From Colletes latitarsis (Eukaryota > Arthropoda > Insecta > Hymenoptera > Colletidae): 64,000 nt of DNA. The translations under genes and the position numbers were made by a program. Below, piece after piece: positions 46,801-61,800 of this stretch (the first letter of the stretch is position 1; each line of letters starts with the position of its first letter). The notes under the pieces were generated by a model. The model had not been told where the DNA came from. It saw nothing but the letters and a program-made list of their open reading frames with translations, and searched no databases. The DNA is taken from NCBI RefSeq assembly GCF_051014445.1, contig NC_135141.1, forward strand, positions 5,022,001-5,086,000, written 5' to 3'.

Positions 46801-49800
46801 CATCAGCCAGATGCGGGCATAACCCAGACCTAACCCAGACATAACCGGTTTTATCCTCCAAAATATTTATCGATACCAGGTTTAATTGAATTATACTGCG
46901 TGGTTCCACATTACTACGTGATTCAAACCCAAACCTTACCCAGGATCTGGCCAACAAGTATGCGATGAAGGCAAAATCATAAGCCAGATGTGGGCATAGC
47001 CCAGACCTAACCCAGACCTAACCGGATTTATCCTCTGGAAGATTGATCGATACCAGGTTTAATTGAATGGTACTGTGTGGTTCCACATTACTATGTGATT
47101 CAAAACCAGACCTGAGCCAAGATCTGGTAAACAAGTATGCGAAGAAGGCAAAATCATGATCCAAATGCGGGCATAACCCAGACCTAACCCAGACCTAACC
47201 GGTGTTATCCACTAAAATATTGATCGATACCAGGTTTAATTGACTGTCACTGTGAGGTGCCACATTACTGCGTGATTCAAACCCAGACCTAACCCAGGAT
47301 CTGGCCAACAAGTATGCGAAGAAGGCAAAATCATGAGCTAGATACGGGCATAACCCAGACCTAACCCAGACCTAACCGGATTTATCCTCTAAAATATTGA
47401 TCGATACCAGGTTTAATTGAACGGTACTTTGTGGTTCCACATTCCTATGTGATTCAATCCCAGACCTAACCCAGGATCTGGCCAACAAGTATGCGATGAA
47501 GGCAAAATCATGAGCCAGATGCGGGCATAACCCAGACCTAACCCAGACCTAACCGGATTTATCCTCTAAAATATTGATCGATACAAGGTTTAATTGACTG
47601 TTACTGTGTGGTACCACATTACTACGTGATTCAAACCCGAAAAAACCCAGGATCTGGCCAACAAGTATGCGATGAAGGCAAAATCATGAGCCAGATGCGG
47701 GCATAACCCAGACCTAACCCAGACCTAACCGGATTTATCCTCTAAAATATTGATCGATACAAGGTTTAATTGACTGTTACTGTGTGGTACCACATTACTA
47801 CGTGATTCAGACCCGAAAAAACCCAGGATCTGGTAAACAAGTATGCGAAGAAGGCAAAATCATGATCCAAATGCGGGCATAACCCAGACCTAACCGAGAC
47901 CTAACCGGATTTATCCCCTAAAATATTGATCGATACCAGGTTTAATTGAATTATACTGTGTGGTTCCACATTACTACGTGATTCAAACCCAGACCTTATC
48001 CAGGATCTGGCCAACAAGTATGCGATGAAGGCAAAATCCTGAGCCAGATGTGGGCATAGCCCAGACCTAACCCAGACCTAACCGGATTTATCCTCTAAAA
48101 TATTGATCGATACAAGGTTCAGTTGACTGTTACTGTGTGATACCACATTACTATGTGATTCAAAACCAGACCTAACCCAAGATCTGGTAAACAAGTACGC
48201 GAAGAAGGCAAAATCATGATCCAAATGCGGGCATAACCCAGACCTAACCCAGGCCTAACCGGTGTTATCCACTAAAATATTGATCGATACCAGGTATAAT
48301 TGACTGTCACTGTGAGGTGCCACATTACTACGTGATTCAAACCCAGACCTAACCCAGGATCTGGCTAACAAGTATGCGAAGAAGGCAAAATCATGAGCCA
48401 GATGCGGGCATAACCCAGACCTAACCCAGACCTAACCGGTGCTATCCGCTAAAATATGTATCGATACCAGGTTTACTTGAATTGTACTGTGTGGTTCCAC
48501 ATTACAACGTGATTCAAACTCAGACCTAACCCAGGATCTGGCCAACAAGTATGCGATGAAGGCAAAATCATGAGCCAGATACGGGTATAACCCAGACCTA
48601 ACCCAGACCTAACCGGATTTATCCTCTGAAATATTGATCGATACAAGGTTTAATTGACTGTTACTGTGTGGTACCACATTACTACGTGATGCAAACCCGA
48701 AAAAACCCAGGATCTGGTAAACAAGTATGCGAAGAAGGCAAAATCATGATCCAAATGCGGGCATAACCCAGACCTAACCCAGACCTAACCGGTGTTATCC
48801 GCTAAAATATTGATCGATACCAGGTTTAATTGAATGGTACTGTGTGGTTCCACATTACTACGTGATTCAAACCCAGACCTAACCCAGGATCTGGCCAACA
48901 AGTATGCGAAGAAGGTAAAATCATGAGCCAGATGCGGGCATAACCCAGACCTAACCCAGACCTAACCGGTTTTATCCTGTAAAATATTGATCGAAACCAG
49001 GTTTAATTGAATGCTACTGTGTGGTTCCACATTACTATGTGATTCGAACCCAGACCTATCCCAGGATCTGGTAAACAAGTATCCGAAGAAGGTAAAATCA
49101 TGAGCCAGATGCGGGCATAACCCAGACCTAACCCAGACCTAACCGGTTTTATCCTGTAAAATATTGACCGAATCCAGGTTTAATTGACTGTCACTGTGAG
49201 GTGCCACATTACTACGTGATTCAAACCCGAAAAAACCCAGGATCTGGCCAACAAGTATGCGAAGATGGCAAAATCATGAGCCACATGCGGGCATAACCCA
49301 GACCTAACCCAGACCTAACCGGTTTTATCCTGTAAAATATGTATCGATACCAGGTTTAATTGAATTGTACTGTGTGGTTCCACATTACAACGTGATTCAA
49401 ACTCAGACCTAACCCAGGATCTGGCCAACAAGTATGCGATGAAGGCAAAATCATGAGCCAGATACGGGCATAACCCAGACCTAACCCAGACCTAACCGGA
49501 TTTATCCTCTGAAATATTGATCGATACAAGGTTTAATTGACTGTTGCTGTGTGGAACCACATTACTACGTGATGCAAACCCAGACCTAACCCAGGATCTG
49601 GCCAACAAGTATGCGAAGAAGGTAAAATCATGAGACAGATGCGGGCATAACCCAGACCTAACCCAGACCTAACCGGATTTATCCTCTAAAATATTGATCG
49701 ATACAAGGTTTAGTTGACTGTTACTGTGTGGTACCACATTACTACGTGAATCAGACCCGAAAAAACCCAGGATCTGGTAAACAAGTATGCGAAGAAGGCA

Positions 49801-52800
49801 AATTCATCATCCAAATGCGGGCATAACCCAGACCTAACCCAGACCTAACCGGTGTTATCCACTAAAATATTGATCGATACCAGGTTTAATTGAATGGTAC
49901 TGTGTGGTTCCACATTACTACGTGATTCAAACCCAGACCTAACCCAGGATCTGGCCAACAAGTATGCGATGAAGGCAAAATCAAGAGCCAGATGCGGGCA
50001 TAACCCAGACCTAACCCAGACCTAACCGGATTTATCTTCTAAAATATTGATCGATACAAGGTTTAATTGACTGTTACTGTGTGGTACCACATTACTACGT
50101 GATTCAAACCCGAAAAAACCGAGGATCTGGCCAACAAGTATGCGATGAAGGCAAAATCATGAGCCAGATGCGGGCATAACCCAGACCTATCCGAGACCTA
50201 ACCGGATTTATCCTCTAAAATATTGATCGATACAAGGTTTAATTGACTGTTACTGTCTGGTACCACATTACTACGTGATTCAAACCCGAAAAAACCGAGG
50301 ATCTGGCCAACAAGTATGCGATGAAGGCAAAATCATGAGCCAGATGTGGGCATAGCCCAGACCTAACCCAGACCTAACCGGATTTATCCTCTAAAATATT
50401 GATTGATACAAGGTTCAGTTGACTGTTACTGTGTGATACCACATTACTACGTGATGCAAACCCGAAAAAACCCTGGAATTGTTAAACAAGTATGCGAAGA
50501 AGGCAAAATCATGAGCCAGATGCGGGCATAACCCAGACCTAACCCAGACCTAAACGGGGTTACCGACTAAAATACTGGCCGAGTCCAGGTTTAATTGACT
50601 GTCACTGTGATGTGCCACATTACTACGTGATTCAAACTCGAAAAAAACCCAGGATCTGGCCAACAAGAATGCGAAGATGGCAAAATCATGATCCAGATGC
50701 GGGCATAACCCAGACCTAACCCAGACATAACCGGTTTTATCCTCTAAAATATTTATCGATACCAGGTTTAATTGAATTATACTGTGTGGTTCCACATTAC
50801 TACGTGATTCAAACCCAGACGTAACCCAGGATCTGGCCAACAGGTATGCGAAGAAGGCAAAGTCATGAGCCACATGCGAGCATAACCCAGACCTAACCCA
50901 GACCTAACCGGTTTTATCCTCTAAAATATTGATCGATACCAGGTTTAATTGAATGGTACTGTGTGGTTCCACATTACTACGTGATTCAAACCCAGACCTA
51001 ACCCAGGATCTGGCCAACAAGTATGCGAAGAAGGCGAAATCATGAGCCAGATGCGGGCATAACCCAGACCTAACCCAGACCAAACCGGTATCCTCCTCTA
51101 AAATGTGGTTGGACACCAGCTTTAATTGACTGTTTCGGCGTGGTACCACATTACTACGTGATTCAAACCTGAAAAAACCCTGGAACTGGCCAACAAGTTT
51201 GCGATGAAGGCAAAATCATGAGCCAGATGCGGGCATAACCCAGACCTAAGACAGACCTAACCGGATTTATCCTCTAAAATATTGATCGATACAAGGTTCA
51301 GTTGACTGTTACTGTGTGATACCACATTACTACGTGATGCAAACCCGAAAAAACCCTGGAATTGTTAAACAAGTATGCGAAGAAGGCAAAATCATGAGCC
51401 AGATGCGGGCATAACCCAGACCTAACCCAGACCTAAACGGGGTTACCGACTAAAATACTGGCCGAGTCCAGGTTTAATTGACTGTCACTGTGATGTGCCA
51501 CATTACTACGTGATTCAAACTCGAAAAAAACCCAGGATCTGGCCAACAAGAATGCGAAGATGGCAAAATCATGATCCAGATGCGGGCATAACCCAGACCT
51601 AACCCAGACATAACCGGTTTTATCCTCTAAAATATTTATCGATACCAGGTTTAATTGAATTATAGTGTGTGGTTCCACATTACTACGTGATTCAAACCCA
51701 GACCTAACCCAGGATCTGGCCAACAGGTATGCGAAGAAGGCAAAGTCATGAGCCACATGCGAGCATAACCCAGACCTAACCCAGACCTAACCGGTTTTAT
51801 CCTCTAAAATATTGATCGATACCAGGTTTAATTGACTGTTACTGTGTGGTACCACATTACTACGTGATTCAAACCCGAAAAAACCCAGGATCTGGCCAAC
51901 AAGTATGCGATGAAGGCAAAATCATGAGCCAGATGCGGGCATAACCCAGACCTAACCCAGACCTAACCGGATTTATCCTCTAAAATATTGATCGATACAA
52001 GGTTTAATTGACTGTTACTGTGTGGTACCACATTACTACGTGATTCAAACCCGAAAAAACCCAGGATCTGGCCAACAAGTATGCGATGAAGGCAAAATCA
52101 TGAGCCAGATGCGGGCATAACCCAGACCTAACCCAGACCTAACCGGATTTATCCTCTAAAATATTGATCGATACCAGGTTTAATTGACTGTTACTGTGTG
52201 GTACCACATTACTACGTGATTCAAACCCGAAAAAACCCAGGATCTGGCCAACACGAATGCGGAAAAGGCAAAATCATGAGCCAGATGCGGGCATAACCCA
52301 GACCTAACCCAGACCTAACCGGATTTATCCTCTAAAATATTGATCGATACCAGGTTTAATTGACTGTTACTGTGTGGTACCACATTACTACGTGACTCAA
52401 ATCTGAAAAAACCCAGGATCTGGCCAACAAGTATGCAAAGAAGGCAAAATCATGAGACAGATGCGGGCATAACCCAGACCTAACCGGTTTTATCCTCTAA
52501 AATGTGGATCGAAACCAGGTTTAATTGACTGTTTCGGTGTGGTATCACATTACTACGTGATTCAAACCGAGAAAACCCAGGATCTGCCCGACAAGTATGC
52601 GAAGAAGGCAAAATCATGAGCCAGATGCGGGCATATCCCCGACCTAACCTAGACCTAACCGGTTTTATCCTCCAAAATATTCATCGATACAAGGTTTAAT
52701 TGACTGTTACTGTGTGGTACCACATTACTACGTGATTCAGACCCGAAAAAACCCAGGATCTGGTAAACAAGTATGCGAAGAAGGCAAAATCATGATCCAA

Positions 52801-55800
52801 ATGCGGGCATAACCTAGACCTAACCCAGACCTAATCGGTGTTATCCACTAATATATTAATCGATACCCGGTTTAATTGAATGGTACTGTGTGGTTCCACG
52901 TTACTACGTGATTCAAACCCAGACCTAACCCAGGATCTGGTCGACAAGTATGCGAAGAAGGCAAAATCATGAGCCAGATGCGGGCATAACCCAGACCTAA
53001 CCCGGACCTAACCGGATTTATCCCCTAAAATATTGATCGATACCAGGTTTAATTGAATTATACTGTGTGGTTCCACATTACTACGTGATTCAAACCCAGA
53101 CCTTATCCAGGATCTGGCCAACAAGTATGCGATGAAGGCAAAATCCTGAGCCAGATGTGGGCATAGCCCAGACCTAACCCAGACCTAACCGGATTTATCC
53201 TCTAAAATATTGATCGATACAAGGTTCAGTTGACTGTTACTGTGTGATACCACATTACTATGTGATTCAAAACCAGACCTAACCCAAGATCTGGTAAACA
53301 AGTACGCGAAGAAGGCAAAATCATGAGCCAGATGCGGGCATAACCCAGACCAAACCCAGACCTAACCGGATTTATCCTCTAAAATATTCATCGATACAAG
53401 GTTCAGTTGACTGTTACTGTGTGATACCACATTACTACGTGATGCAAACCCGAAAAAACCCTGGAATTGTTAAACAAGTATGCGAAGAAGGCAAAATCAT
53501 GAGCCAGATGCGGGCATAACCCAGACCTAACCCAGACTTAAACGGGGTTACCGACTAAAATACTGGCCGAGTCCAGGTTTAATTGACTGTCACTGTGATG
53601 TGCCACATTACTACGTGATTCAAACTCGAAAAAAACCCAGGATCTGGCCAACAAGAATACGAAGATGGCAAAATCATGATCCAGATGCGGGCATAACCCA
53701 GACCTAACCCAGACATAACCGGTTTTATCCTCTAAAATATTTATCGATACCAGGTTTAATTGAATTATACTGTGTGGTTCCACATTACTACGTGATTCAA
53801 ACCCAGACGTAACCCAGGATCTGGCCAACAGGTATGCGAAGAAGGCAAAGCCATGAGCCACATGCGAGCATAACCCAGACCAAACCCAGACCTAACCGGT
53901 TTTATCCTCTAAAATATTGATCGATACCAGGTTTAATTGACTGTTACTGTGTGGTACCACATTACTACGTGATTCAAACCCGAAAAAACCCAGGATCTGG
54001 CCAACAAGTATGCGATGAAGGCAAAATCATGAGCCAGATGCGGGCATAACCCAGACCTAACCCAGACCTAACCGGATTTATCCCCTAAAATATTGATCGA
54101 TACCAGGTTTAATTGAATTATACTGTGTGGTTCCACATTACTACGTGATTCAAACCCAGACCTTATCCAGGATCTGGCCAACAAGTATGCGATGAAGGCA
54201 AAATCCTGAGCCAGATGTGGGCATAGCCCAGACCTAACCCAGACCTAACCGGATTTATCCTCTAAAATATTGATCGATACAAGGTTCAGTTGACTGTTAC
54301 TGTGTGATACCACATTACTATGTGATTCAAAACCAGACCTAACCCAAGATCTGGTAAACAAGTACGCGAAGAAGGCAAAATCATGATCCAAATGCGGGCA
54401 TAACCCAGACCTTACCGGTGTTATCCACTAAAATATTGATCGATACCAGGTATAATTGACTGTCACTGTGAGGTGCCACATTACTACGTGATTCAAACCC
54501 AGACCTAACGCAGGATCTGGCCAACAAGTATGCGAAGAAGGCAAAATCATGAGCCAGATACGGGCATAACCCAGACCTACCCAGACCTAACCGGTGTCAT
54601 CCTTTAAAATATTGATCGAAACCAGGATTTATTGACTGTTACTGTGTGGTGCCACATTACTACGTGACTCAAACCTGAAAAAACCCAGGATCTGGCCAAC
54701 AAGTATGCGAAGAAGGCAAAGTCATGAGCCACATGCGAGCATAACCCAGACCTAACCCAGACCTAACCGGTTTTATCCTCTAAAATATTGATCGATACCA
54801 GGTTTAATTGACTGTTACTGTGTGGTACCACATTACTACGTGACTCAAATCTGAAAAAACCCAGGATCTGGCCAACAAGCATGCGAAGAAATCAAAATCA
54901 TGAGCCAGATGCGGGCATAACCCAGACCTAACCAAGACCTAACCGGTTTTATCCTCTAAAATATTGATCGATACCAGGTTTAATTGACTGTTACTGTGTG
55001 GTACCACATTACTACGTGATTCAAACCCGATAAAACCCAGGATCTGGCCAACACGAATGCGGAAAAGGCAAAATCATGAGCCAGATGCGGGCATAACCCA
55101 GACCTAACCCAGACCTATCCGGTGTCATCCTTTAAAATATTGATCGAAACCAGGATTTATTGACTGTTACTGTGTGGTGCCACATTACTACGTGACTCAA
55201 ACCTGAAAAAACCCAGGATCTGGCCAACAAGTATGCGAAGAAGGCAAATATCATGAGCCAGATGCCGGCATGACCCAGACCTTACCCAGGCATTACCGGT
55301 TTTATCCTTTAAAATATTGATCGAAACCAGGATTTATTGACTGTTACTGTGTGGTACCACATTACTACGTGACTCAAATCTGAAAAAACCCAGGATCTGG
55401 CCAACAAGTATGCGAAGAAGGCAAAATCATGAGACAGATGCGGGCATAACCCAGACCTAACCGGTTTTATCCTCTAAAATGTGGATCGAAACCAGGTTTA
55501 ATTGACTGTTTCTTGTGTGGTATCACATTACTACGTGATTCAAACCGAGAAAACCCAGGATCTGGCCGACAGGTATGCGAAGAAGGCAATATCATGAACC
55601 AGATGCGGGCATATCCCCGACCTAACCTAGACCTAACCGGTGTTACCGACTAAAATACTGACCGTATCCAGGTTTAATTGACTGTTACTGTGTGGTACCA
55701 CATTACTACGTGATTCAAACCTGGTAAAAACCCAGGATACAGCCAACAAGTATGCGAAGAAGGCAAAACCATGTGCCAGATGCGGGCATAACCCAGACCT

Positions 55801-58800
55801 AACCGAGACATAACCGGTTTTATCCTCCAAAATATTTATCGATACCAGGTTTAATTGAATTATACTGTGTGGTTCCACATTACTACGTGATTCAAACCCA
55901 GATCTTACCCAGGATCTGGCCAACAAGTATGCGATGAAGGCAAAGTCATAAGCCAGATGTGGGCATAGCCCAGACCTAACCCAGACCTAACCGGATTTAT
56001 CCTCTGGAAGATTGATCGATACCAGGTTTAATTGAATGGTACTGTGTGGTTCCACATTACTATGTGATTCAAAACCAGACCTAACCCAAGATCTGGTAAA
56101 CAAGTATGCGAAGAAGGCAAAATCATGATCCAAATGTGGGCATAACCCAGACCTAACCCAGACCTAACCGGTGTTATCCACTAAAATATTGATCGATACC
56201 AGGTTTAATTGACTGTCACTGTGAGGTGCCACATTACTGCGTGATTCAAACCCAGACCTAACCCAGGATCTGGCCAACAAGTATGCGAAGAAGGCAAAAT
56301 CATGAGCCAGATACGGGCATAACCCAGACCTAACCCAGACCTAACCGGATTTATCCTCTAAAATATTGATCGATACCAGGTTTAATTGAACGGTAGTTTG
56401 TGGTTCCACATTACTATGTGATTCAATCCCTGACCTAACCCAGGGTCTGGTAAACAAGTATGCGAAGAAGGCAAAATCATGAGCCAGATGCGGGCATAAC
56501 CCAGACCTAACCCAGGCCTAACCGGGGTTACCGACTAAAATACTGACCGAATCCAGGTTTAATTGACTGTTACTGTGTGGTACCACATTACTACATGATT
56601 CAAACCCGAAAAAAACCCAGGATCTGGTAAACAAGTATGCGAAGATGGCAAAATCATGAGCCAGATGCGGGCATAACCCAGACCTAACCCAGACATAACC
56701 GGTTTTATCCTCTAAAATATTTATCGATACCAGGTTTACTTGAATTATACTGTGTGGTTCGACATTACTACGTGATTCAAACCCAGACCTAACCCAGGAT
56801 CTGGCCAACAAGTATGCGAAGAAGGCTAAATCATGAGCCAGATGCGGGCATAACCCAGACCTAACCCAGACCTAACCGGTGTTACCGACTAAAATACTGA
56901 CAGAATCCAGGTTTAATTCACAGTTACTGTGAGGTGCCACATTACTACGTGATTCAAACCCGAGAAAACCAAGGATCTGGCCAACAAGTATGCGATGAAG
57001 GCGAAATCATGAGCCAGATGCGGGCATAACCCAGACCTAACCCAGACCAAACCGGTATCCTCCTCTAAAATGTGGTTGGACACCAGCTTTAATTGACTGT
57101 TTCGGCGTGGTACCACATTACTACGTGATTCAAACCCGAAAAAACCCAGGAACTGGACAACAAGTTTGGAATGAAGGCAAAATTATGAGCCAGATGCGGG
57201 CATAACCCAGACCTAACCCAGACCTAACCGGTGTTATCCACTAAAATATTGATCGATACCAGGTTTATCTGAATGGTACTGTGTGGTTCCACATTACTAC
57301 GTGATTCAAACCCAGACCTAACCCAGGATCTGGCCAACAAGTATGCGATGAAGGCAAAATCATGAGCCAGATACGGGCATAACCCAGACCTAACCGGATT
57401 TATCCTCTGAAATATTGATCGATACCAGGTTTAATTGACTGTCACTGTGAGGTGCCACATTACTACGTGATTCAAACCCGAAAAAACCCAGGATCCGGCC
57501 AACAAGTATGCGAAGATGGCAAAATCATTAGCCACATGCGGGCATAACCCAGACCTAACCCAGACCTAACCGGTTTTATCCTCTAAAATATGTATCGATA
57601 CCAGGTTTAATTGAATTGTACTGTGTGGTTCCACATTACAACGTGATTCAAACTCAGACCTAACCCAGGATCTGGCCAACAAGTATGCGATGAAGGCAAA
57701 ATCATGAGCCAGATACGGGCATAACCCAGACCTAACCGGATTTATCCTCTGAAATATTGATCGATACCAGGTTTAATTGACTGTCACTGTGAGGTGCCAC
57801 ATTACTGCGTGATTCAAACCCAGACCTAACCCAGGATCTGGCCAACAAGTATGCGAAGAAGGCAAAATCATGAGCCAGATAGGGGCATAACCCAGACCTA
57901 GCCCAGACCAAACCGGATTTATCCTCTAAAATATTGATCGATACCAGGTTTAATTGAACGGTACTTTGTGGTTCCACATTACTATGTGATTCAATCCCAG
58001 ACCTAACCCAGGATCTGGTAAACAAGTATGCGAAGAATGCAAAATCATGAGCCAGATGCGGGCATAACCCAGACCTAACCCAGGCCCAACCGTGGTTACC
58101 GACTAAAATACTGACCGAATCCAGGTTTAATTGACTGTTACTGTGTGGTACCACATTACTACTTGATTCAAACCCGAAAAAAACCCAGGATCTGGTAAAC
58201 AAGTATGCGAAGATGGCAAAATCATGAGACAGATGCGGGCATAACCCAGACCTATCCCAGACATAACCGGTTTTATCCTCTAAAATATTTATCGATACCA
58301 GGTTTACTTGAATTATACTGTGTGGTTCGACATTACTACGTGATTCAAACCCAGACCTAACCCAGGATCTGGCCAACAAGTATGCGAAGAAGGCTAAATC
58401 ATGAGCCAGATGCGGGCATAACCCAGACCTAACCCAGACCTAACCGGTGTTGCCGACTAAAATACTGACAGAATCCAGGTTTAATTCACAGTTACTGTGA
58501 GGTGCCACATTACTACGTGATTCAAATCCGAGAAAACCAAGGATCTGGCCAACAAGTATGCGAAGAAGGCGAAATCATGAGCCAGATGCGGGCATAACCC
58601 AGACCTAACCTAGACCAAACCGGTATCCTCCTCTAAAATGTGGTTGGACACCAGCTTTAATTGACTGTTACGGCGTGGTACCACATTACTACCTGATTCA
58701 AACCCGAAAGAACCCAGGAACTGGACAACAAGTTTGCGATGAAGGCAAAATCATGAGCCAGATGCGGGCATAACCCAGACCTAACCCAGACCTAACCGGT

Positions 58801-61800
58801 GTTATCCACTAAAATATGTAACGATACCAGGTTTACTTGAATTGTACTGTGTGGTTCCACATTACAACGTGATTCAAACTCAGACCTAACCCAGGATCTG
58901 GCCAACAAGTATGCGATGAAGGCAAAATCATGAGCCAGATACGGGCATAACCCAGACCTAACCCAGACCTAACCGGATTTATCCTCTGAAATATTGATCG
59001 ATACAAGGTTTAATTGACTGTTACTTTGTGGTACCACATTACTACGTGATGCAAACCCGAAAAAACCCAGGATCTGGTAAACAAGTATGCGAAGAAGGCA
59101 AAATCATGATCCAAATGCGGGCATAACCCAGACCTAACCCAGACCTAACCGGTGTTATCCACTAAAATATTGATCGATACCAGGTTTAATCGAATGGTAC
59201 TGTGTGGTTCCACATTACTACGTGATTCAAACCCAGACCTAACCCAGGATCTGGCCAACAAGTATGCGAAGAAGGTAAAATCATGAGCCAGATGCGGGCA
59301 TAACCCAGACCTAACCCAGACCTAACCGGTTTTATCCTGTAAAATATTGATCGAAACCAGGTTTAATTGAATGATACTGTGTGGTTCCACATTACTATGT
59401 GATTCGAACCCAGACCTAACCCAGGATCTGGTAAACATGTATCCGAAGAAGGTAAAATCATGAGCCAGATGCGGGCATAACCCAGACCTAACCCAGACCT
59501 AACCGGTTTTATCCTGTAAAATATTGACCGAATCCAGGTTTAATTGACTGTCACTGTGAGGTGCCACATTACTACGTGATTCAAACCCGAAAAAACCCAG
59601 GATCTGGCCAACAAGTATGCGAAGATGGCAAAATCATGAGCCACATGCGGGCATAACCCAGACCTAACCCAGACCTAACCGGTTTTATCCTCTAAACTAT
59701 GTATCGATACCAGGTTTAATTGAATTGTACTGTGTGGTTCCACATTACAACGTGATTCAAACTCAGACCTAACCCAGGATCTGGCCAACAAGTATGCGAT
59801 GAAGGCAAAATCATGAGCCAGATACGGGCATAACCCAGACCTAACCCAGACCTAACCGGATTTATCCTCTGAAATATTGATCGATACAAGGTTTAATTGA
59901 CTGTTGCTGTGTGGAACAACATTACTACGTGATGCAAACCCGAAAAAACCCAGGATCTGGTAAACAAGTATGCGAAGAAGGCAAAATCATGATCCAAATG
60001 CGGGCATAACCCAGACCTAACCCAGACCTAACCGGTTTTATCCTCTAAAATATGTGTCGATACCAGGTTTAATTGAATGGTACTGTGTGGTTCCACATTA
60101 CTACGTGATTCAAACCCAGACCTAACCCAGGATCTGGCCAACAAGTATGCGAAGAAGGTAAAATCATGAGACAGATGCGGGCATAACCCAGACCTAACCC
60201 AGACCTAACCGGATTTATCCTCTAAAATATTGATCGATACAAGGTTTAATTGACTGTTACTGTGTGGTACCACATTACTACGTGATTCAGACCCGAAAAA
60301 ACCCAGGATCTGGTAAACAAGTATGCGAAGAAGGCAAAATCATCATCCAAATGCGGGCATAACCCAGACCTAACCCAGACCTAACCGGTCTTATCCACTA
60401 AAATATTGATCGATACCAGGTTTAATTGAATGGTACTGTGTGGTTCCACATTACTACGTGATTCAAACCCAGACCTAACCCACGATCTGGCCAACAAGTA
60501 TGCGATGAAGGCAAAATCAAGAGCCAGATGCGGGCATAACCCAGACCTAACCCAGACCTAACCGGATTTATCTTCTAAAATATTGATCGATACAAGGTTT
60601 AATTGTCTGTTACTGTGTGGTACCACATTACTACGTGATTCAAACCCGAAAAAACCGAGGATCTGGCCAACAAGTATGCGATGAAGGCAAAATCATGAGC
60701 CAGATGCGGGCATAACCCAGACCTATCCCAGACCTAACCGGATTTATCCACTAAAATATTGATCGATACAAGGTTTAATTGACTGTTACTGTGTGGTACC
60801 ACATTACTACGTGATTCAGACCCGAAAAAACCCAGGATCTGGTAAACAAGTATGCGAAGAAGGCAAAATCATGATCCAAACGCGGGCATAACCCAGACCT
60901 AACCCAGACCTAATCGGTGTTATCCACTAATATATTAATCGATACCAGGTATAATTGAATGGTACTGTGTGGTTCCACATTACTACGTGATTCAAGCCCA
61001 GACCTAACCCAGGATCTGGCCAACAAGTATGCGAAGAAGGCAAAATCATGAGCCAGATGCGGGCATAACCCAGACCTAACCCAGACCTAACCGGATTTAT
61101 CCCCTAAAATATTGATCGATACCAGGTTTAATTGAATTATACTGTGTGGTTCCACATTACTACGTGATTCAAACTCAGACCTAACCCAGGATCTGGCCAA
61201 GAAGTATGCGATGAAGGCAAAATCATGAGCCAGATGTGGGCATAGCCCAGACCTAACCCAGACCTAACCGGATTTATCCTCTAAAATATTGATCGATACA
61301 AGGTTCAGTTGACTGTTACTGTGTGATACCACATTACTACGTGATGCAAACCCGAAAAAACCCTGGAATTGTTAAACAAGTATGCGAAGAAGGCAAAATC
61401 ATGAGCCAGATGCGGGCATAACCCAGACCTAACCCAGACCTAAACGGGGTTACCGACTAAAATACTGGCCGAGTCCAGGTTTAATTGACTGTCACTGTGA
61501 TGTGCCACATTACTACGTGATTCAAACTCGAAAAAAACCCAGGATGTGGCCAACAAGAATGCGAAGATGGCAAAATCATGATCCAGATGCGGACATAACC
61601 CAGACCTAACCCAGACATAACCGGTTTTATCCTCTAAAATATTTATCGATACCAGGTTTAATTGAATTATACTGTGTGGTTCCACATTACTACGTGATTC
61701 AAACCCAGACCTAACCCAGGATCTGGCCAACAGGTATGCGAAGAAGGCAAAATCATGAGCCAGATGCGGGCATAACCCAGACCTAACCCAGACCCAACCG

